Positions 7,292-13,594 of a stretch of 17,898 nucleotides of DNA are shown one piece after another. The translations under genes and the position numbers were made by a program. The stretch's first letter is position 1, and every line of letters starts with the position of its first letter. The notes beneath the pieces were generated by a model, which saw nothing but the letters and a program-made list of their open reading frames with translations, did not search any database and was not told where the DNA came from. This DNA is from Caryophanales bacterium (lineage in GTDB: Bacteria; Bacillota_I; Bacilli_A; RFN20; CAG-826), in contig JAQYPI010000024.1 in assembly GCA_028726925.1 (NCBI GenBank), forward strand, positions 1 through 17,898, read 5' to 3'.

Positions 7292-7885
7292 ATGATTTAC
7301 GATTTTCAAAGTTTGAGCATTAGATATAAAGAATATTCAAATATTTATCAAAAAATTAATAATGAATGCAAAAAAGGAGTTCTCGTTAAGATAAAAAGAG
7401 GACTATATACGGACGATTTGTATAACGATAAAGAAGTGATTGCCAATATATGCTACAACCCATCCTATATATCTTTTGAGTATGCCTTAAGTTACTATGG
7501 CATAATACCAGAATTTGTATCTACCTTTACATCTGCGACTTTTGGAAAAAAGAACAACAAAATATACCGTATGAAAGATGCTACTTTTGACTATAAGAGT
7601 GTTCCAGATGAAGTGTTCCCTATGGGTATATTAATTATGAAAAATTCAAAAGGTATCTCATATAAGATTGCTTCAAAGGAAAAAGCATTGTGTGATCTTC
7701 TATATTCCAAATATCCCGTGAGGAGCATAAAAGATTTAAAAATACTGTTGTTTGAAGATATGAGGATCGACGAAGATGAATTTCTCAAGATGGATGTTGA
7801 ATTCATGAAAGAAATCGCCCCTTTCTATCATTCAAACTCTCTAAATGTATTAAAAAAATATTTGAACAAGGAGGCTGACTGTTAA
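7292..7885 (+). CDS. abiEi: AbiEi-type antitoxin and autorepressor (type IV toxin-antitoxin)
   Basis: A 197-residue protein. The N-terminal part (about 1-50) resembles the winged-helix start of AbiEi antitoxins, including the GVLVKIKRGLY block in which the 'rGlY' turn is characteristic. The rest has the alternating basic and hydrophobic layout of the family's C-terminal domain, with the SKEKALCDLLY block. It belongs with COG5340-type proteins, which repress the operon and counter the AbiEii nucleotidyltransferase. It is the first gene of a two-gene operon, with the toxin starting four bases after its stop. The ribosome binding site is weak (GGTGG ten bases upstream). Coding sequence is visibly AT-rich, with codons such as AAA, AAT and ATA dominant, unlike neighbours that favour AAG, GAC and CTC. 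This indicates horizontal acquisition. Confidence 0.85.
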   Translation: MIYDFQSLSIRYKEYSNIYQKINNECKKGVLVKIKRGLYTDDLYNDKEVIANICYNPSYISFEYALSYYGIIPEFVSTFTSATFGKKNNKIYRMKDATFDYKSVPDEVFPMGILIMKNSKGISYKIASKEKALCDLLYSKYPVRSIKDLKILLFEDMRIDEDEFLKMDVEFMKEIAPFYHSNSLNVLKKYLNKEADC

Positions 7886-7889
7886 CGAT

Positions 7890-8747
7890 ATGAATAATGT
7901 AATCGAACAATTGATCCAAAGTTATAATCCAAAAAATTCAGGTGAAGTAAAAAATGCTATTAGAGAAATAACGCAATCTATCGTTTTGATTGGCTTAAGT
8001 AGAAGCAACTTTTTTTCTAAAGCATCCTTTTATGGAGGGACAGCATTAAGAATTTTCCATGGTTTAAACCGATATTCAGAAGATTTGGATTTTACATTAA
8101 ATGCAGTCGATGAATCTTTTTCATTAGCGCCCTACATTCCGTCAATCCTTAATGTAGCCAAATCATATGGAATTGATTTAAACGTTGAAGTAAAAAGCAA
8201 AAAGATAAAGAGTCCCATAGAAAGCGCATTTGCAAAATTAAATACTTTTCAAACGTTTCTTTCGTTTAACATTGACGAAAGATTGACTAGTAGATTACAT
8301 AAAGACGAATTGATCAAAGTTAAATTTGAAGTCGATTGCAATCCGCCTTTGGGATTTCACGTAGAAAGCAAATGGATTACGGAACCAGAGCTTGCTTCCA
8401 TAAATGTGCTAGATATCGAAAGCCTATTTTCCGGGAAACTTCATGCAATACTACGCAGAAATTATAAAAACGCAGTAAAGGGAAGAGATTTTTATGATTT
8501 TATCTTCTATATAAATAAAAAAATAAAACCGAATTTGAATTACTTGAAGAATAAATTAATCGAGTCAAATGTCTTAGATAAAGATGCTGTGTTCACGATC
8601 GATATCTTAAAAGAAATGCTCGTTCAAAGATTTAATCAAATTGATTTTGAGCAAGTTCGAGATGATGCACAAAAATTTGTAATGAAAGATGAAGATTTGA
8701 GTCTTTATTGCAAAGAATTATTTATCGACTGCGTAAACAAGATGTAG
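7890..8747 (+). CDS. abiEii: AbiEii-type nucleotidyltransferase toxin
   Basis: A 285-residue protein of the AbiEii/DUF1814 nucleotidyltransferase family, the toxin half of type IV toxin-antitoxin pairs; related toxins block growth by adding nucleotides to tRNA. Visible motifs: YGGTALR (48-54) then SEDLDF (63-68), with likely metal-binding Asp65 and Asp67; KVKFEVD (143-149), with the third acidic position at Glu147 or Asp149; and FSGKLHA (180-186) with KGRDFYDF (197-204) as the helical motif IV. All catalytic elements appear intact, so the toxin is probably functional. AAGGAGG lies 15 bases before the ATG, a long spacing, but no better start codon is in frame. It shares the AT-rich composition of abiEi and nothing else in the window. 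An alternative role in plain phage abortive infection is the same system by another name. Confidence 0.9.
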   Translation: MNNVIEQLIQSYNPKNSGEVKNAIREITQSIVLIGLSRSNFFSKASFYGGTALRIFHGLNRYSEDLDFTLNAVDESFSLAPYIPSILNVAKSYGIDLNVEVKSKKIKSPIESAFAKLNTFQTFLSFNIDERLTSRLHKDELIKVKFEVDCNPPLGFHVESKWITEPELASINVLDIESLFSGKLHAILRRNYKNAVKGRDFYDFIFYINKKIKPNLNYLKNKLIESNVLDKDAVFTIDILKEMLVQRFNQIDFEQVRDDAQKFVMKDEDLSLYCKELFIDCVNKM

Positions 8748-8902
8748 TTTTTTTGGTTGAAGATATACAAATTAGCCGTCAATAAAACGTAGGATCACGA
8801 TGCTTGATACAAGCCATTAATCACAATTTCGTTTGGATTGCTAAAATCGCCTCTCAGATAAAAAGAATGGATGGTTCGAACCTAGATTGGCGATGAATCA
8901 TG
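8748..8902. other. AT-rich non-coding tail of the abiE island
   Basis: No open frame of note. It holds a small hairpin GCTTG-ata-CAAGC (about 8802-8814) without a T run and a perfect 10-bp palindrome GGTTCGAACC (8873-8882), which resembles a tRNA T-arm core but is not backed by a matching stem. Composition returns toward that of the host by about 8900, marking the right edge of the acquired segment. No matching direct repeat with the left edge was found by eye. Confidence 0.4.
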
Positions 8903-8936
8903 AAAAAAGGCTTGACGCGATGACATCAAGCCTTTT
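8903..8936 (-). terminator. Terminator downstream of the tRNA pair
   Basis: AAAAGGCTTGA (8905-8915) and TCAAGCCTTTT (8926-8936) form an 11-bp stem with a 10-base loop. On the minus strand it ends in TTTTTT, placed just after tRNA-Arg. It is also T-rich on the plus strand and so can stop transcription from abiEii. Confidence 0.85.
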
Positions 8937-8944
8937 CATTCCAA

Positions 8945-9021
8945 TGGTGCGCCCGGGGGGACTCGAACCCACAACCCTCAGATTCGTAGTCTGATACTCT
9001 ATCCAGTTGAGCTACGGGCGC
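8945..9021 (-). tRNA. tRNA-Arg (anticodon ACG)
   Basis: A 77-base cloverleaf including an encoded CCA end. The acceptor GCGCCCG pairs with CGGGCGC, discriminator A. The anticodon stem TCAGA/TCTGA encloses the loop CTACGAA, giving anticodon ACG; A34 is normally edited to inosine to read CGN codons. The D stem GCTC/GAGT has one G-U pair. The T arm GTGGG-TTCGAGT-CCCCC has one T-C mismatch, slightly unusual. Confidence 0.95.
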
Positions 9022-9050
9022 AGTGCAAGCTGCCAATTGACAGCCTACGT

Positions 9051-9079
9051 AATATAGTACACTTGCTTTAAGCAAGCAA
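9051..9079 (-). promoter_or_regulatory. Promoter for tRNA-Arg
   Basis: On the minus strand TTGCTT (9074-9079) and TATATT (9051-9056) are separated by 17 bases, with the mature tRNA 5' end 30 bases beyond the -10 box. A self-complementary CTTGCTTTAAGCAAG (9062-9076) overlaps the -35 region. tRNA-Arg may also be read through from the tRNA-Cys promoter. Confidence 0.55.
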
Positions 9080-9088
9080 CTATTTTTT

Positions 9089-9162
9089 TGGAGCATCCGG
9101 CCGGATTCGAACCGACGGTAAGGGAGTTGCAGTCCCTGGCCTTACCACTTGGCTACGGATGC
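9089..9162 (-). tRNA. tRNA-Cys (anticodon GCA)
   Basis: A 74-base cloverleaf with encoded CCA. The acceptor GCATCCG pairs with CGGATGC, discriminator T. The anticodon stem AGGGA/TCCCT encloses CTGCAAC, giving anticodon GCA. The D stem GCC/GGC and T arm GTCGG-TTCGAAT-CCGGC are well formed (one G-C/T-G adjustment). It is immediately upstream of tRNA-Arg on the same strand. Confidence 0.95.
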
Positions 9163-9171
9163 GCAAGAAGG

Positions 9172-9200
9172 ATTATAGAAAAGCGCGCGGATTTCATCAA
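9172..9200 (-). promoter_or_regulatory. Strong promoter for tRNA-Cys
   Basis: On the minus strand TTGATG (9195-9200), 17 bases, then consensus TATAAT (9172-9177). The -10 box ends nine bases before the mature 5' end of tRNA-Cys, so the leader is only a few bases long, as expected for a tRNA gene. Confidence 0.8.
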
Positions 9201-9321
9201 GAACCAAATGAAGGAAAGGGCGAGATTCCAACGTTCGTTTCTTTTGGAATACAAAAGAACGCTTTTCTCTTGATTCTCCGGGGATAACCGCGAAAATAAC
9301 CCGTGGAAAGAGAGAACGCCT

Positions 9322-10023
9322 ATGCTCCAAAAAGAAGAATACCTTACCACTCGATACTGCTCCCCCTTGCAGGAAATCAGTCTTTCCTCCCTCACGCTCA
9401 TTTGCCAGGAACTCGCGATCGAGGAAGTCGAACGCATCGGTTACGACCGCACGAAGACGATCGACCAAGGCCTGCTTTGGGTCGTTGGGAAACAGCATTA
9501 CGAAATCGCCCGGATGCCCCGTTACGAGGAACGCGTGCAAACCTTGACCTATCCCGGGAAGCATCTTGGACCCTTCTTCCTCCGTCATTACCGCATCCTC
9601 TCTCAAAGCGGGGAAATGCTCATCAAGGGCGTCGCCGTCTGGTGCATCATCGATCAGAACACCCGCTCCATCGTCGACATCGCCAAGAAAGGCATCGTCC
9701 TTCCCGTCGAATCGCAGGATGGCGAGCTCGATTTCCCCAAAGGCTACCCGATGGTCGAGGGAACCCGGAAGGAAACCCTCGAGGCATCCTTCAGCCGTTG
9801 CGACGTCAATGGCCACATGAACAACACGAAATACTTTGACTTCATCGAAGACGCGATTCCCGTTTCCTTCCTCAAAGAACACGAAATCGAGACGATCGAT
9901 ATCAACTACAAGAAGGAAATCCCCCTCGGGACGAAGGTGGAAGTGAGCATTGCCGAAAGCGAAGGCAGCTACTACTTCCATAGCGATCACTTCGACGCGA
10001 AGCTCGGATACCGGAAAAAATAA
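9322..10023 (+). CDS. Acyl-ACP thioesterase (FatA/FatB-like)
   Basis: A 233-residue cytoplasmic protein with the tandem hotdog layout of bacterial acyl-ACP thioesterases (PF01643). These release free fatty acids from acyl carrier protein and end chain elongation. The first hotdog covers about 1-130, including LLWVVGKQHYEI (51-62). The second begins near 145 and carries the catalytic block RCDVNGHMNN (159-168), giving Asp161, Asn163 and His165. Glu199 in NYKKE sits 38 residues after Asp161, matching the spacing of the catalytic Glu in plant FatB. The length is at the short end for the family. The ribosome binding site is weak (AAAGAGAG about seven bases upstream), and no strong promoter is visible; TTGATT at 9270-9275 is a possible -35 box with a poor -10. 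It stands alone and is convergent with the pot operon. Confidence 0.85.
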   Translation: MLQKEEYLTTRYCSPLQEISLSSLTLICQELAIEEVERIGYDRTKTIDQGLLWVVGKQHYEIARMPRYEERVQTLTYPGKHLGPFFLRHYRILSQSGEMLIKGVAVWCIIDQNTRSIVDIAKKGIVLPVESQDGELDFPKGYPMVEGTRKETLEASFSRCDVNGHMNNTKYFDFIEDAIPVSFLKEHEIETIDINYKKEIPLGTKVEVSIAESEGSYYFHSDHFDAKLGYRKK

Positions 10024-10044
10024 CGGGGACGTGTATACAAAAAA

Positions 10045-10108
10045 GGCTAGGGATGGAACCGCTCCGCCAAGGAATCGGCGGATGGTTCTAAGCCAATAGC
10101 CTCTTTTT
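10045..10108. terminator. Multi-tier bidirectional terminator between the thioesterase and pot operon
   Basis: Three nested stems: GGCTA (10045-10049) with TAGCC (10097-10101), GAACC (10056-10060) with GGTTC (10084-10088), and CCGCC (10064-10068) with GGCGG (10077-10081). Six A residues precede it (T6 on the minus strand) and T5 follows at 10104-10108, so both convergent units can end here. It is longer and more structured than a plain terminator. Confidence 0.8.
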
Positions 10109-10109
10109 C

Positions 10110-11846
10110 TTATTGTTTGTTCGCGCTTGCGATAGCGGCTTTGCGGCGGGCGACGCGGAGCTTGCGGTAGCGGCGCTTCACGACGACCGACCCGATGCCG
10201 ACTACGGCAAGGGCCGCGAGGATGATGCCGAAGACGATGACCCCGGCGAGCGGCAAGTTGTTGGATTTGACGTCTTGCCACATCGCGAGGACGTAACGGT
10301 TGTTATCCCCGTAATCCTTCATGATCGCGAGCTTCGGGATCAAGTCCTCGGGCGGGTATTGCGCGAAGAACTGGCGTCCCGCGACGCAGGAGGAATCCTC
10401 GCCCTCGATGGTCTCGAGCGCATCCGTGAAGAAGAGATAGGGATTCGTGAAGGGATCGTCCCCGAGCACGTCAGGCACCTCATCGAGAGTTCCCTCGAAC
10501 ATGTAGGAGAGATCGACGACGTCCCATTCTTCTTCCTCAGCGACGGTTTCCCAAGGGGTGATCGACCCGTCTTCTTCTTCTCGGCCCGCGGGATCGAAAT
10601 CCGCGACGTCATCGAGATCGTAATAACGGGGGTCATACCAGTTGCGCACGAGATCGAGGATCGTGTTGCCCCCGATGAAAGGGGTATACCCGATGTATTC
10701 CATGTTCGCGCGGGCGACTTGGGGATCGCTGATGAAGTTCAGGAAATCGTAGGCGGCCTGTTGTTGCTCGCCTTCGCATTGCTTGGTCATCATCCATCCG
10801 TCAAACCAGATGTTTCCACCGGTCTTGGGGATGGAGTAATAAAGGGTTTGAGGGCTGTTCGCCTCGGGATCTTCCGCGGTGTCGGTCGCGTAGACGGCGT
10901 CCCCGCTCCAAGCGAGGTTGATGCCGATCATGCCCTTGACGATGTCTTCCTTGCCCGAGTCGACCTCGAAGCCGAAGATGTTCTCCTTGAGGCGAAGCAG
11001 GGTTTCCTTCACCTTCTCGACGTCTTCTTCCCCGCAGCGGTTGAAGATCTCCGCGAGCTTGGGGGAATAATTCTCGACCGCCTCATCCCATTTTCCGGGG
11101 ATGAGGTCGAGGTTCTCGTCGAAGCAGCCGGATGCTTCCATGGCGGCGAGGATGTCATCCTGGAACTCCGCCATGATGCCGACGGAATAGGTGTCGCGCA
11201 TGGAATCCTTGACGGACATCTCGCCGTGGAAGCGCTCGTCCCACAAGGAATTCCAATCGTTCATCGCGAGTTTGACCTCGTCTTCATCAAGGCCTTTGTC
11301 GGCGGCAATCTTCGCGGGGTTATAGAGGATGCCAAGCGTCCCCCACATGTACCCGACGGCATAGTCGCCGACCGAGCAAGTTTGCCCATCGATCTCCGCG
11401 GTCAAGGCATCGAGTTGGCCCAAGAGGTAGGGGGAGCAATAGGAGACGTAATTCGGGACGCGGTCGAAATCGATGCTTTGGAGCATCCCGAGGCTCATCA
11501 TCTTCTGGATCGTGTAATCCGAGGCGGTGATGAGGTCATAGACGGATTTGCCCGTCTTGAGGGACGAGAGCATCGTCTCATTCGTGTCGTAGGTGTCATA
11601 GACGACCGACACCTTCTTGCCGAGTTTCTCGGATTCGTATTCTTCGAACCCGGAAAGGACGTCGTCGAAGGAATATTCGTTACCGTCTTCGTCGACATAG
11701 TCGAAGGCGTCTTCCCCGATGTAGTCCTCGCAGTTGAGGAGACGAAGGGTGAGGCCTTCTTCCTCGGTGCCGCAGCTTGCGAGGCTCGTCGCGGCCATGA
11801 GGGTGCCTAGGACCAAAAGCAGGCGGGACGTGTATCTGTTTTTCAT
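10110..11846 (-). CDS. potD: Spermidine/putrescine ABC transporter substrate-binding lipoprotein PotD, elongated
   Basis: A 578-residue protein. The signal sequence ends in lipobox L-A-S-C with Cys25. The body is a periplasmic-binding-protein fold of the PotD/PotF kind: WGTLGILYN (about 167-175), WNSLWDERFHG, INLAWSGDA, and the C-terminal FLNFISDPQVARANMEYIGY block typical of PotD. Its role is to capture polyamines outside the membrane and pass them to PotB/PotC. PotD is usually about 350 residues. Here there are acidic additions near 40-70 and about 415-470, and a C-terminal helix (about 530-552) with a strongly basic tail, so it may be anchored at both ends. GGAGG, which overlaps the potC stop codon, lies nine bases before the ATG. 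It is the last gene of the operon, six bases after potC. Confidence 0.9.
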   Translation of the reverse strand: MKNRYTSRLLLVLGTLMAATSLASCGTEEEGLTLRLLNCEDYIGEDAFDYVDEDGNEYSFDDVLSGFEEYESEKLGKKVSVVYDTYDTNETMLSSLKTGKSVYDLITASDYTIQKMMSLGMLQSIDFDRVPNYVSYCSPYLLGQLDALTAEIDGQTCSVGDYAVGYMWGTLGILYNPAKIAADKGLDEDEVKLAMNDWNSLWDERFHGEMSVKDSMRDTYSVGIMAEFQDDILAAMEASGCFDENLDLIPGKWDEAVENYSPKLAEIFNRCGEEDVEKVKETLLRLKENIFGFEVDSGKEDIVKGMIGINLAWSGDAVYATDTAEDPEANSPQTLYYSIPKTGGNIWFDGWMMTKQCEGEQQQAAYDFLNFISDPQVARANMEYIGYTPFIGGNTILDLVRNWYDPRYYDLDDVADFDPAGREEEDGSITPWETVAEEEEWDVVDLSYMFEGTLDEVPDVLGDDPFTNPYLFFTDALETIEGEDSSCVAGRQFFAQYPPEDLIPKLAIMKDYGDNNRYVLAMWQDVKSNNLPLAGVIVFGIILAALAVVGIGSVVVKRRYRKLRVARRKAAIASANKQ

Positions 11847-11852
11847 GGTCGG

Positions 11853-12746
11853 TTACCTCCCTCTCCGATGCTTTGCCTGACGCGATTGGACGTTGCGGTA
11901 GATCGTGACGCCGAGGACGATCGCGAGGACAAAGAGGAATATGAACGTGGTAAGGGGCCGCATCGTCGGGGGGATGGGGCCTTTCTTGATCTTGGCCTGG
12001 ACCAAGGTGGACAGGGTCTCGATGGTCTTCTCGCCGGAGAAGAGCCCGGCCCCGCGGGTGAAAGCGGTGACGATGAAATCGTCGAGGGAGAGCGTGATGG
12101 CGAGCAAGAAGCCGGAAGCGATGCCCGGGAGGATTTCCGGGAGGGTGGCTTTCAAGAGGGCCTGGCGCTGGGTGCACCCGAGGTCGAGGGCCGCCTCATA
12201 GAGAGCGGGATCCATCTGCTGGAGTTTCGGCTTGACCGAGAGGTAGACGAAGGGGACGCTCAGGATGACGTGGCCGACGAGCAACGTCCAAAAGCTAAAG
12301 ATGTTCGTGCCTTGGAAGAGATAATTGCCCGCGAACACGAAGAGGACCGTAAGCGAGAGGGCGATGACGATCTCGGCGTTGACGACCGGGATCTGGGTCG
12401 TGGTCTCGCAGAAGGACCGCCAATGCTTCTTGGAATAGAAGGTGCCGATGGCCCCGAGGGTCCCAAGGAGAGTCGAGACGAGGCCGGAGACGAGGGCGAG
12501 GACGATGGTGTTCGCGAGGGCGATGCCGATTTCCTCGTCATGGAAGAGACGGGCGTAAAGCTCGAAGCTGAAGCTGCCCCATTGGCCGATGATTTCCGTG
12601 TCGGTGAAGGACGAGGCGATGAGGACGAGGATGGGGACGTACATGAGGATCAGGGCGATCCAGATGGCGCATTGGCCAAGCACCTTGCGAAGAAGGGATT
12701 GGCGCTTGATCTTGGTCTCGTTCGAGACGGGTTTGGCGCTTACCAT
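11853..12746 (-). CDS. potC: Polyamine ABC transporter permease PotC
   Basis: A 297-residue inner-membrane permease of the binding-protein-dependent transport family. There are six predicted helices at about 26-46, 78-102, 122-145, 153-171, 205-225 and 268-288. The EAA loop that contacts the ATPase is visible at 184-204 (EAALDLG...LPE). PotB and PotC form the channel for spermidine or putrescine. I start at the ATG at 12746: its codons overlap the potB stop in ATGGTAA, it has GGAAGG about seven bases upstream, and it removes a 35-residue N-terminal extension that would only be the shadow of potB's end. The overlap implies translational coupling. The basic C-terminus is cytoplasmic. Confidence 0.92.
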   Translation of the reverse strand: MVSAKPVSNETKIKRQSLLRKVLGQCAIWIALILMYVPILVLIASSFTDTEIIGQWGSFSFELYARLFHDEEIGIALANTIVLALVSGLVSTLLGTLGAIGTFYSKKHWRSFCETTTQIPVVNAEIVIALSLTVLFVFAGNYLFQGTNIFSFWTLLVGHVILSVPFVYLSVKPKLQQMDPALYEAALDLGCTQRQALLKATLPEILPGIASGFLLAITLSLDDFIVTAFTRGAGLFSGEKTIETLSTLVQAKIKKGPIPPTMRPLTTFIFLFVLAIVLGVTIYRNVQSRQAKHRRGR

Positions 12747-13591
12747 GCTCCGACCTTCCTTTCTCCATCCCCGCGGAATTTGCGCGTCGCGAACATCGAG
12801 ATGGCGATGAGGACGAGCATGACGAGGGCCATGAAGGAGCCTTCGTTCCATTGGGATTGGCTGAAATTCAAATAGATGATGTTGCCAAACAGCGTGAGCT
12901 TGCCTTCGGAGAGGGTATCCGAGATGACGTAGCTCGACATGGTCGGCATGAAGACCATCTCCGCGGCGGAGACGATGCCGGGGATGGACTGGGGGAGGAC
13001 GCTCTTGAGGAAGGTCTGGACGGGGTTGGCCCCGAGGTCCCTCGCCGCCTCGATCTGCGATTTATCGAGCTTCAGCATCGTCGTGTAAAGCGGCAGGATG
13101 GTGAAGGGCAGGTAGTTGTAAACAAGGCCGATCATCGTGGAAACGTAAGGATGGTCGCCGCCTCGGATGCCGAGCCAGTTGAGGACGTCGCGGGTGGCGC
13201 CGGTGCGAAGGACGAAGTTGATCCACATCGGCATGACAAAGAGCATGACGAGGGCGACGTTCTTGTTCACTTTCTTGTCTGCGAGGAGATAGGCAAGCGG
13301 GTAGCCGATCAAGAGGCAGATGAGGGTATTGAAGATCCCAAGGAACAAGGACACGACGAGGACATTGAGTTTGGTCGTCGACGTGAAGAAGGAGACGAGG
13401 GCCGCCCAGGAGAAGGTCAGGCTCTCGGTCCCGTCCGCGGCGTAGACCGTCTCGGTGAACGCGTAGAGGACGATGATGAGGATGGGGAGGATGACGAAAA
13501 GGACGAGAAAGAGCGCGTAGGGGAAGGAGAGGTAGGAGCGCTTGAACGCGAAGAACCGTTCCGCGCTGCGCTTGGCACGGGATTTTTCCAT
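12740..13591 (-). CDS. potB: Polyamine ABC transporter permease PotB
   Basis: A 283-residue inner-membrane permease with six predicted helices, the first at about 24-45. The EAA loop is IEAARDLGANP...LKSVLP (180-200), the standard ATPase-docking motif, and the MPTMSSYVISDTL block (about 215-227) is characteristic of PotB-type permeases. It pairs with PotC. The start has GAGGAA within the end of potA, and only three bases separate it from the potA stop. It overlaps potC by seven bases. Composition matches its neighbours. Confidence 0.92.
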   Translation of the reverse strand: MEKSRAKRSAERFFAFKRSYLSFPYALFLVLFVILPILIIVLYAFTETVYAADGTESLTFSWAALVSFFTSTTKLNVLVVSLFLGIFNTLICLLIGYPLAYLLADKKVNKNVALVMLFVMPMWINFVLRTGATRDVLNWLGIRGGDHPYVSTMIGLVYNYLPFTILPLYTTMLKLDKSQIEAARDLGANPVQTFLKSVLPQSIPGIVSAAEMVFMPTMSSYVISDTLSEGKLTLFGNIIYLNFSQSQWNEGSFMALVMLVLIAISMFATRKFRGDGERKVGAW

Positions 13592-13594
13592 GGC

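Noticed and set aside
8873..8882. GGTTCGAACC palindrome as a tRNA fragment left by integration
   Set aside because: It resembles a T-arm core, but the flanking bases do not form a T stem and no matching copy of a tRNA end was found.
10113..11810. Long open frame on the plus strand opposite potD
   Set aside because: Antisense shadow of an intact PotD gene, strongly biased composition (Asp, Glu, Val, Gly, Arg), no motif or start signal.
11868..12875. Open frame on the plus strand opposite potC
   Set aside because: Shadow of potC; low-complexity acidic translation, no ribosome binding site.
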